From: Flemingiibacterium sp045579745
GTDB taxonomy: Bacteria > Bacillota > Clostridia > Oscillospirales > CAG-272
Direction: 5' to 3'
Assembly (NCBI GenBank): GCA_045579745.1
Contig: JAZNMQ010000056.1
Span: 1 to 11,419, forward strand
DNA: 11,419 nt
Of the stretch, positions 1-6,226 are shown piece by piece (position 1 is the first letter of the stretch; each line of letters opens with the position of its first letter). A program made the position numbers and the translations under genes. The notes under the pieces are model-generated. The model was not told the origin of the DNA and did no database searches. It worked only from the letters and a program-made list of their open reading frames with translations.

Positions 1-1
1 G

Positions 2-1918
2 GAACAATTACGCCGTATCCAGATTAGAGAAACCATCCTGTCCCATATCCAGAGAGAACGGGAACTGTTCTACAAGGGTATCAAGGTTCTGTCCCTGTTC
101 TTCATTGATGAGGTCGTGAAGTACAAGCAGTACGACAAGGCAGGACAGCCCTTCAACGGTATCTATGCTGATATGTTCGAGGAAGAATACGCTGATGTCG
201 TGGAAACGCTGCAGCGCGAGTTCGGGGACGATGACTACATCAAGTATCTGAACATGATTGCCCCTTCCAACACTCATGCTGGCTACTTCTCCGTTGATAA
301 GAAGGGTAAGATGATTGACTCCAAGTTGGGCAAGAAAGAAACATCTTCTGACGATATTGACGCCTACGACTTGATTATGAAGAACAAGGAACTTCTGCTG
401 GACAGAAATCCGAAGAAATCTCCTGTTCGTTTCATCTTCTCTCACTCAGCGTTGCGTGAGGGCTGGGACAATCCTAATGTCTTCCAGATTTGTACCTTGA
501 AGCAGAGCAGCAGTGATGTCCGCAAGAGACAGGAAGTTGGTCGTGGTCTGCGTCTTTGCGTCAATCAAGACGGTGAAAGAATGGATGTCAATGCTCTGGG
601 CAACGATGTTCATAATGTCAATGTTCTTACTGTCATTGCCAGCGAGAGTTATGACAGTTTCGCAAAGGGCTTACAGACTGAAATGGCTGACGCTGTTGCG
701 AACCGTCCGAAAGCAGTCACTCCCGAACTGTTTGCTGGCAAGACTATCACCGATGCTGGGGGCAACACCGATGTTATCACTGAGGATGTCGCAAGAGAAA
801 TCTGGCTCGGTATGCGTACTGAGGGCTATATCGACAAGCAAGGCGTTCTTACCGATAAGTATTATGAGGACAAGGCAAACGGTGAAATTACACTCACCGA
901 TGAGGTTGCTGGCTCTGTTGAGTCCGTCCTTGGCATCATTGATACCATCTATGACGGTAAGGCTATGCAGCCCGAAAATGCCCGTAGCAATAATATCGAA
1001 CTTCAAGTTGATGATAAGAAACTGGCTATGCCAGAATTCAAGGCTCTCTGGAATCGTATCAATTCCAAGTCCGTTTATGTGGTTGATTTTGATACCGATG
1101 AACTGGTGAAGAAGGCTATTGCATCCTTGAACGCTAAACTGCGTGTATCCAAGATTTATTTCAAGGTTGAAGCAGGACATATGGACAATATCACTTCCAA
1201 AGAAGCCCTTGCTTCTGGTTCGTCCTTCGTGAAGGAGTCCTCTGAGGTACATAATGCTGACACCAAGATTGCGGTCAATAGCAGCGTCAAGTATGACTTG
1301 ATTGGCAAACTGGTTGATGCTACTGGTCTCACCAGAAAGGCTATCATTCAGATTTTGACTGGAATTGAAAAGGCTGTCTTTGACCAGTTCAAAGACAACC
1401 CCGAAGAATTTATTATTAAGGCTGGTTCGCTCATCAACGATGAAAAGGCTACTGCCATCATTGAGCATATCACCTACGATGTTCTGGATGAAAAGTATGA
1501 TACCGATGTATTTACTGCTCCGACCATAAAGGGTAAGTTGGGTGTCAATGCTATCAAGGCGAACAAGCATCTGTATGACCATATCGTTTATGACTCCACC
1601 AACGAGAAAGCGTTTGCTGAGAGTCTGGATGTCAGCACCGATGTGGCAGTCTATGTAAAACTGCCCGATGGATTCTACATCTCTACTCCTGTTGGTCATT
1701 ACAACCCCGACTGGGCTATTGCGTTCTATGAGAACAATATCAAGCACATCTATTTCGTGGCAGAAACAAAGGGTTCGATGAACTCCATGCAACTGCGACT
1801 GATTGAGGAATCCAAGATTCACTGTGCCAGAGAGCATTTCAAGGCAATCAGCAGCGGCAATGTCGTTTATGATGTGGTCGATAGTTACCAGTCTTTGTTG
1901 GAAAAGGTTATGAAGTAA
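2..1918 (+). CDS. res: Type III restriction enzyme, Res subunit (5'-truncated by window edge)
   Basis: This is the ATP-dependent helicase/endonuclease subunit of a Type III restriction-modification system, which works with a Mod methyltransferase and cuts DNA after two sites communicate. The reading frame is open from base 2, so the gene begins upstream; the GTG at 116 is internal, since the codons before it read SLFFIDEVVKYK, as in Res proteins. 638 residues are visible, roughly the C-terminal 60-65% of a usual Res. What is seen: helicase motif V-like SHSALREGWDNP (visible residues 147-158), motif VI QEVGRGLRL (177-185), and a PD-(D/E)XK nuclease site near the end: P569-D570, then E588-T-K590 within AETKG. 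The nuclease site is intact and there is no frameshift, so the enzyme is probably active. The ATPase Walker motifs and mod would lie upstream. The gene ends in TAA at 1916-1918, 82 bases before the next gene. Confidence 0.95.
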   Translation, partial: EQLRRIQIRETILSHIQRERELFYKGIKVLSLFFIDEVVKYKQYDKAGQPFNGIYADMFEEEYADVVETLQREFGDDDYIKYLNMIAPSNTHAGYFSVDKKGKMIDSKLGKKETSSDDIDAYDLIMKNKELLLDRNPKKSPVRFIFSHSALREGWDNPNVFQICTLKQSSSDVRKRQEVGRGLRLCVNQDGERMDVNALGNDVHNVNVLTVIASESYDSFAKGLQTEMADAVANRPKAVTPELFAGKTITDAGGNTDVITEDVAREIWLGMRTEGYIDKQGVLTDKYYEDKANGEITLTDEVAGSVESVLGIIDTIYDGKAMQPENARSNNIELQVDDKKLAMPEFKALWNRINSKSVYVVDFDTDELVKKAIASLNAKLRVSKIYFKVEAGHMDNITSKEALASGSSFVKESSEVHNADTKIAVNSSVKYDLIGKLVDATGLTRKAIIQILTGIEKAVFDQFKDNPEEFIIKAGSLINDEKATAIIEHITYDVLDEKYDTDVFTAPTIKGKLGVNAIKANKHLYDHIVYDSTNEKAFAESLDVSTDVAVYVKLPDGFYISTPVGHYNPDWAIAFYENNIKHIYFVAETKGSMNSMQLRLIEESKIHCAREHFKAISSGNVVYDVVDSYQSLLEKVMK

Positions 1919-1920
1919 TT

Positions 1921-1985
1921 GGTAGAGGTGGAACGGCTATGAACCTTCCACCTCACCACAAAGAAGAATAATCCAAAAGGATTAT
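1921..1985 (+). promoter_or_regulatory. Two hairpins between res and the next gene
   Basis: Two inverted repeats fill the 82-base gap. The first is a 9-bp exact stem, GAGGTGGAA (1925-1933) with TTCCACCTC (1946-1954), extended by GGT/ACC outside a one-base bulge. The second is ATAATCC (1968-1974), AAAA loop, GGATTAT (1979-1985), ending two bases before the GGAGGA ribosome binding site at 1988-1993. Neither is followed by a U-tract, so a classical intrinsic terminator is unlikely. They may stabilise the upstream mRNA end or tune translation of the downstream gene. The structure is seen; the role is inferred. Confidence 0.5.
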
Positions 1986-2000
1986 ACGGAGGAAAATGAT

Positions 2001-3278
2001 ATGGCTCTTACAAAATCAGAGAAAGAACTTCTTTTTCAAATCGCAAAGAAGCCGACTGTTCTCAAAACAGCATCGGCTACAACGCTCAAGAAAAAAGAGT
2101 TTATTAAGGCAGCGGTTGCTGTAAATCCCAAAGCCATTAAGTATGCCGCAGATGAAATATTCAAAGATTCCGCATTCCTATTGAATCTTGTTTCGGAAAA
2201 CGGAATGATTGCGGCATATATCCCAGCCAAACACATCACCACATATATGTTCCTAAAAGCAATCGAAAACACTCTTGAAATAGACCCATATATTCCTAAA
2301 CGAGTGTATAGAGAAATGGCTGATGGTAGAGGAATATGCCAAGAAAAGCCATATATTGTTTGTAGTGCGTTATCTCAATCATACCACTATTACAATCCCA
2401 ACCTTATAAAGAATAAAAATGTTGCAATATTTATTTCCAAACATTTTATGGCAGGATTCTCTCAGCGTGTTGCTGAAAAATACAATTCTGACAGAGATGT
2501 TGCTTTAGTTGCGGTCAGTACATCAGCACATAACTACTATCTTATTGACAAATTTTTACAGAATGATTGGGAAATCATTAAATGTGCCTACCGTAACAAT
2601 CCGACAATGTTTATCGAGAAAAAGGAAGACAATCCTGTATTAAAGAGTCCTTATCCCACTAACTTGCTTGCTGTCCATAGAAGTGAAATTGTCAAGGATA
2701 GAGAGTTTATCAAAGAATGTATGATTGATGGTTTGTACATCCTCGAACCAGAATATGCTGATGATGCAGAAATAGCACTTCTGGCAATAAAAAATGCTTA
2801 CGAGTACGTTAGGGGATGTTGGCAAAAATATCGAGAAAATAATTTCGCTATCTTATCAGACCGATTAAAGGATGATGAAGAATTTGTGCGATTGGCTACA
2901 CTTGTGGATTTAGAAGCTATCTCGTTTGCGTCAGACCGTCTTAAAGAGGATAAAGATTATATTTTGAATCTTATTTCGGCGGTAAGTGAGAGACCTACCA
3001 ATACAGAAGTGGGTGAAACAGGTGAATTTGTTTTCTTGGAATTTCTAACTGACAGTATGCAAGATGATGAAGAAATTGTCGCAGCCTGTATTATGGAAAA
3101 TGCAGCAGAATTTGAACACGCATCAGACCGTCTGCGATATGATTCTGATTATATACTTACTTTGATGATGTCAATGGATATTGACCTCTATGATTATATT
3201 CCAGAGGAAGTCAAATTCAGCAAAGAGATTGCTGCGTATTACAAGCAAAAGGAATTGAAAGAAAAACTTGGGCTATAA
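2001..3278 (+). CDS. DUF4116-like helical repeat protein
   Basis: The 425-aa product has no signal peptide or membrane segment and no catalytic motif that I recognise. It is built from degenerate repeats of the form A-S-D-R-L-K-x-D-x-D-Y-I-L-x-L: YAADEIFKDSAFLLNL from residue 48, LSDRLKDDEEFVRLA from 285, ASDRLKEDKDYILNL from 310 and ASDRLRYDSDYILTL from 374, with weaker copies between. This matches my memory of DUF4116, a short helical repeat of unknown function found in many copies per protein. The likely fold is an alpha solenoid that binds a partner. The start is ATG at 2001, eight bases after GGAGGA. It lies between res and the 329-aa gene, probably cotranscribed with at least the latter. 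By eye it is more AT-rich than res, with many ATA, TTA and AAA codons, suggesting a different origin. The function is unknown; the repeat assignment is moderately sure. Confidence 0.75.
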   Translation: MALTKSEKELLFQIAKKPTVLKTASATTLKKKEFIKAAVAVNPKAIKYAADEIFKDSAFLLNLVSENGMIAAYIPAKHITTYMFLKAIENTLEIDPYIPKRVYREMADGRGICQEKPYIVCSALSQSYHYYNPNLIKNKNVAIFISKHFMAGFSQRVAEKYNSDRDVALVAVSTSAHNYYLIDKFLQNDWEIIKCAYRNNPTMFIEKKEDNPVLKSPYPTNLLAVHRSEIVKDREFIKECMIDGLYILEPEYADDAEIALLAIKNAYEYVRGCWQKYRENNFAILSDRLKDDEEFVRLATLVDLEAISFASDRLKEDKDYILNLISAVSERPTNTEVGETGEFVFLEFLTDSMQDDEEIVAACIMENAAEFEHASDRLRYDSDYILTLMMSMDIDLYDYIPEEVKFSKEIAAYYKQKELKEKLGL

Positions 3279-3307
3279 TTACTTAAGATGGAAAAGGTGG
3301 TGAGAAA

Positions 3308-4297
3308 ATGAGTAGTGAAAATCTCTTTGAGCAGGATTTATCCAAGATGGACTATATGCAGTTGGCTGAATGGCTTACTGCCTGCTATGAAGAAGTAGAA
3401 ATCATAAGGGATGAGAACCCAAACGATGAGTACTACTTTCTGTACTTGAACAGGTTCATTGATGCTTGGGAGCATCACTATGAGCAAAACAAAGGACTGT
3501 ATAGTTCAGATAAGTTTAAGAAGGCTCGTCTTTTTATCACCTACAGAAACAGAGTCTATCTGAAAGTTGATTATGGTAAGGGTAGAAATTCAATACAAAC
3601 CATTCCATATGATACATACGAAAACATCCACGCAAGCCAATTTACCGTTTGGAAGCCAGAAGTGTTTGAGATGATTGAGCAGGATGTTTCTGTAGCATAC
3701 AAGAAAATCTTGAGCATATTTAACCCAGAGAATGTGGGACTTTATAAAGGGATTCTTCACGAGGTCGTTTCCGAACAAATCTTCACTAAAATTGACATCA
3801 AGGTTAGAGCAATAAATGAAAAAGGCAAAAAACTGACCGAAATGACATACCAAGAGTTTTTGGATGTATGTGAGAAAAATAATACATATCAGATAATACC
3901 CGAGAAGCATGAAAGGAGATGTAACTATAATGCTGCTCTTGATGCTTGTGGGGTTGCATCGAGCACATATCATGAATTTCATAGAAGACGGACTTCGCAT
4001 AAGGATTTTGACAAAAAGTTTTTTATCAACATGGGATTTGCTCTTGCATTACCATACGAATCAATGGTAAAATTGTTGGCGTACAACGGATACACATGGG
4101 ATAGTGTTGGACGAGAATTTGATGATATATGTAAGCAAGCCTTTAGGCTTGGGTTCAGTCGCAAATTGACGAACGAACTTCTCAAAAAGAGAAATATAGA
4201 ACTCGAAAATGACCCTACTGATGCTCGGGAAACTACTCAGTTCAATCCTATGCCTACACTTGATAAAAGCACTTCGGGCAAACGTAAAAAACCATAA
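3308..4297 (+). CDS. Unknown protein with C-terminal helix-turn-helix-like domain
   Basis: The 329-aa product begins at ATG 3308 after AGGTGG (3295-3300), 29 bases beyond the stop of the DUF4116-like gene, so the two are probably translated from one mRNA. Residues 1-200 are acidic and aromatic-rich, predicted mostly helical, and unrecognised. Residues about 203-300 resemble a C-terminal module I know from other Clostridia proteins: an HTH-like start (ALDACGVASSTYHEFHRRR), then helices with the FALALPYESMVKLLAYNGYT pattern (244-263), where a hydrophobic helix leads into a Leu-Leu-x-x-x-Gly-Tyr turn, then a closing helix ending LLKKRNIEL. The last ~30 residues are polar with a basic GKRKKP end, likely disordered. 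It may bind DNA or a protein partner. Its place beside a Type III system suggests a regulator or accessory effector, but that is inference. No nuclease, ATPase or membrane motif was found. Confidence 0.7.
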   Translation: MSSENLFEQDLSKMDYMQLAEWLTACYEEVEIIRDENPNDEYYFLYLNRFIDAWEHHYEQNKGLYSSDKFKKARLFITYRNRVYLKVDYGKGRNSIQTIPYDTYENIHASQFTVWKPEVFEMIEQDVSVAYKKILSIFNPENVGLYKGILHEVVSEQIFTKIDIKVRAINEKGKKLTEMTYQEFLDVCEKNNTYQIIPEKHERRCNYNAALDACGVASSTYHEFHRRRTSHKDFDKKFFINMGFALALPYESMVKLLAYNGYTWDSVGREFDDICKQAFRLGFSRKLTNELLKKRNIELENDPTDARETTQFNPMPTLDKSTSGKRKKP

Positions 4298-4334
4298 TTC
4301 CCAAGAGTGTAATTCCACACCATCAAAAAAGTTT

Positions 4335-4356
4335 TTGACGCACATTTGACGCACAT
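4335..4356 (+). repeat. Two exact tandem copies of TTGACGCACAT
   Basis: The 11-base unit occurs at 4335-4345 and again at 4346-4356 without a gap, 37 bases after the stop of the 329-aa gene. A T-run follows (4355-4361), then a near-duplicated 9-mer GGAATGGGC/GGAATGGGT (4365-4382). It reads as non-coding, low-complexity DNA and could be the edge of a mobile or interspersed element, or the remnant of an integration. Confidence 0.7.
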
Positions 4357-4367
4357 TTTTTAGTGGA

Positions 4368-4457
4368 ATGGGCGGAATGGGTGGAAAGAGACTGCTTGAG
4401 TACCGCCAGAACCCTCTGGAAAGAGCAAAAATTGTGGCAGCCAAAGGTGAGGTTTAA
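4368..4457 (+). other. Possible 29-codon ORF or coding remnant
   Basis: An open frame from ATG 4368 to TAA 4455-4457 starts with two Met-Gly-Gly units and continues as a basic, helix-like peptide containing LLEYRQNPLERAKIVAAKG. The amino-acid mix looks protein-like, but no convincing ribosome binding site precedes it, and the frame is closed by TGA at 4347-4349. It may be the tail of a decayed gene or chance. I do not recognise the family. Confidence 0.25.
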
Positions 4458-4466
4458 GAGTGGGAG

Positions 4467-4489
4467 TGACTTGATCAAAGCTCAAGTCA
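4467..4489 (+). repeat. Isolated hairpin TGACTTGA/TCAAGTCA
   Basis: An exact 8-bp inverted repeat with a 7-base loop lies ten bases after the possible remnant ORF. There is no T-run downstream, so it is not a standard terminator. It stands just before the palindrome cluster that starts at 4493 but differs from it in sequence. Confidence 0.5.
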
Positions 4490-4492
4490 ACT

Positions 4493-4636
4493 ATGATCGT
4501 TTCGCAGAAACGGTCATATCATAACATTTGGCGAAGCCAAATTCATAACTCTAAACTCATAACGTCTCGTCTTCCCATCTGCAAGGCGGGTTCTCAGTTA
4601 TGATACGCTTCGCGTAGTTATGATTGGCTTCGCCAA
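4493..4636. repeat. Cluster of four short palindromes in mirror-image pairs
   Basis: Four compact hairpins are present. They are 4493-4517 (11-bp stem with one G-T wobble, GCA loop), 4526-4542 (ATTTGGC, GAA loop, GCCAAAT), 4604-4616 (TACGC, TTC loop, GCGTA) and 4624-4636 (TTGGC, TTC loop, GCCAA). A GTTATGA spacer word precedes the last two on the + strand (4598-4604 and 4617-4623) and appears on the - strand beside the first two. The unit GTTATGA...TTGGCTTCGCCAA therefore occurs at 4617-4636 on + and, inverted with two extra bases, at 4528-4549 on -. The whole is an inverted pair around a ~60-bp core. This resembles REP-like or miniature-element intergenic repeats; no transposase is nearby. 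It falls at the defence/metabolism boundary. Confidence 0.75.
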
Positions 4637-4659
4637 GTTTGATATTACGGGAGATAAAC

Positions 4660-4740
4660 ATGGCAGATAGTATAGATCGAATGTGTAGATTACAGCGTAA
4701 TATAAACAGCGCAAAGGATGGTTTCTATGAAAGAATGTAA
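4660..4740 (+). CDS. Possible 26-codon leader ORF overlapping the oxidoreductase start
   Basis: ATG 4660 is preceded by GGGAG (4649-4653) with a six-base spacer, a good ribosome binding site. The frame runs MADSIDRMCRLQRNINSAKD and six further residues to TAA at 4738-4740, overlapping the first 14 bases of the oxidoreductase gene in another frame. The arrangement would allow translational coupling. The peptide is polar and basic, with no regulatory codon run such as repeated His or Trp. It may be a leader peptide, a short gene remnant or chance; the ribosome binding site is the main support. Confidence 0.35.
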   Translation: MADSIDRMCRLQRNINSAKDGFYERM

Positions 4741-6079
4741 AAAAATATGGGACGTAGTCGTTGTTGGCGGCGGTGTTTCCGGTTGCATGGCAGCTTTTGC
4801 GGCAGCGAAACAAGGCGCTTCAACGATATTGATAGAGAAGTATGGCTTTCTCGGAGGCTCTTTGACAAACGCGGGAGTCGGTCCGATGATGACCTTTCAT
4901 GCCGGTGAGCGGCAGGTGGTTACCGGTCTTCCGCAGGAATTGATTGACCGACTTTGCCAAAAGCAAGGCTGTATCGGACATATTGAGGATACAACCGCTT
5001 ACGCGTCATCCGTTACCCCATTTGATGCGGAAACGATGAAGCTCGTGCTTGATGAGATGGCAGCTCATTACGGTGTAAATGTACTTTTTCATGCAACACT
5101 TTTAGATGTGAGATGTGAGAATGAGAATATCACATCTGTGAGCGTAGCGACACGCGGCGGAGCTTTGGAGATATGCGGAAAGGTATTCATCGATGCGAGC
5201 GGAGATGCAGCGCTTTCATTTGCGGCGGGGGCAGAGATACAGCTCGGAAGAGAATCCGACGGTCTTTGTCAGCCGATGACCACAAATATGAAGGTGTCAA
5301 ACGTTGATATTGATGAGCTTAAGAATGAGATAAAAAAACATCCGGACAACTTTAACATTCGGGATTTAAGCTCGCTTGACAGATCGTCAAGGCTTTCTGT
5401 TGCAGGCTTTTACAGCGAATTTAACCGTGCAAAAAAGGATGGCAAAATATCAACCGAACGCGAGGACGTTCTTCTTTTTGAAACGGTTAATCCCGGCGAG
5501 GTGATCGTTAACACCACGCGTGTAATACGTCTTAACCCTGTTGATCCTTGGGATTTATCACAAGCTGAAACTGAGGGCAGAAAACAGGCGCACGAGCTGA
5601 TGCGTTTCTTCAAAAGCAGCTGTGCAGGCTTCAAGGATGCGGTACTGATTTCGACCGGCATTCAAATAGGAGTTCGCGAATCAAGACGGGTTATGGGCGA
5701 CTATCTTCTGACGGCAGACGACCTTTTGTCGTCAAGACAATTTCCCGATTCGATCGCACTCGGCGGATATCCTATTGACATCCATAACCCGACCGGTGCC
5801 AAAACTGCTACGACACGCTTAAAACAAGGTCAGTTTTATTATATTCCGCTTCGTTCTACCATTGTAAAGGGCTTCTCAAATCTTATGGTATGCGGAAGAT
5901 GTATCTCTGCAACTCATGAGGCTTGTGCCGCCATAAGGGTAACTCCTATTGCTATGGCTACGGGTCAGGCGGTGGGAGTTGTCGCAGGACTTTGTGCAGC
6001 TTCAGGCGTTACGCCGAGGGGTCTTGAATACAACAAACTCGAAGCGGCGCTGAATGAAATAAAGGCTACATTCAAGTGA
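4727..6079 (+). CDS. FAD-dependent oxidoreductase (FAD_oxidored family)
   Basis: This 450-aa flavoprotein is soluble, with no signal peptide. The N-terminal Rossmann motif VVVVGGGVSG (residues 10-19) binds the ADP part of FAD, and the acidic E37 closes the second strand. The central IDASGDAALSFAAGAE (from 155) is the second FAD-contact motif typical of PF12831 proteins. The C-terminal CGRCISATHEACAAIRVTPIA begins at C389, and the following ATGQAVG completes the fold. There is no FeS-cluster extension, and the substrate is unknown. I chose ATG 4727 and not ATG 4718, because AAGGA (4714-4718) is well spaced from 4727 and would overlap the earlier codon. No clear promoter was found; the preceding region is full of hairpins. 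Relatives often lie near glycoside hydrolase genes, and here a hydrolase follows 147 bases later from its own promoter. A role in oxidising a sugar or glycoside is inference. Confidence 0.85.
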   Translation: MKECKKIWDVVVVGGGVSGCMAAFAAAKQGASTILIEKYGFLGGSLTNAGVGPMMTFHAGERQVVTGLPQELIDRLCQKQGCIGHIEDTTAYASSVTPFDAETMKLVLDEMAAHYGVNVLFHATLLDVRCENENITSVSVATRGGALEICGKVFIDASGDAALSFAAGAEIQLGRESDGLCQPMTTNMKVSNVDIDELKNEIKKHPDNFNIRDLSSLDRSSRLSVAGFYSEFNRAKKDGKISTEREDVLLFETVNPGEVIVNTTRVIRLNPVDPWDLSQAETEGRKQAHELMRFFKSSCAGFKDAVLISTGIQIGVRESRRVMGDYLLTADDLLSSRQFPDSIALGGYPIDIHNPTGAKTATTRLKQGQFYYIPLRSTIVKGFSNLMVCGRCISATHEACAAIRVTPIAMATGQAVGVVAGLCAASGVTPRGLEYNKLEAALNEIKATFK

Positions 6080-6163
6080 GCTGCCATAAGATACTATAAA
6101 ATAATGCCAATTTGAGTGGGCAGTGAACAAATGAAAAAGCCTCTTGAAATACGAGGATTTATA

Positions 6164-6192
6164 TTGACAATCAACTGAATTAGTTATATAAT
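6164..6192 (+). promoter_or_regulatory. Perfect-consensus sigma-A promoter of the glycoside hydrolase gene
   Basis: TTGACA (6164-6169) and TATAAT (6187-6192) are both exact consensus and lie 17 bases apart. The -10 box ends 34 bases before the ATG, with a GGGGGTG ribosome binding site at 6215-6221. Such a promoter would be strong if unrepressed, so a repressor probably controls it. I see no clear palindrome here, only the half-site-like word TAGTAAACAT (6200-6209). Confidence 0.85.
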
Positions 6193-6226
6193 TTAATCAT
6201 AGTAAACATATTATGGGGGTGTTCTT

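Noticed and set aside
671..1837. 388-codon open frame on the - strand inside res
   Set aside because: It lies opposite a clear Type III Res sequence with intact motifs; the long frame is a by-product of codon bias, and its translation has no recognisable domain.
4493..4636. CRISPR array
   Set aside because: The repeats are short, in opposite orientations, not evenly spaced, and there are no unique 30-40 bp spacers or cas genes.
4718..4726. Earlier in-frame ATG for the FAD oxidoreductase
   Set aside because: The AAGGA ribosome binding site (4714-4718) overlaps this codon but is well spaced for ATG 4727.
6080..6163. Possible terminator after the oxidoreductase (CTGCC/GGCAG at 6082-6122 and CCTC/GAGG at 6140-6156)
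   Set aside because: The stems are 4-5 bp with long or mismatched loops and no U-tract, so I do not call a terminator.
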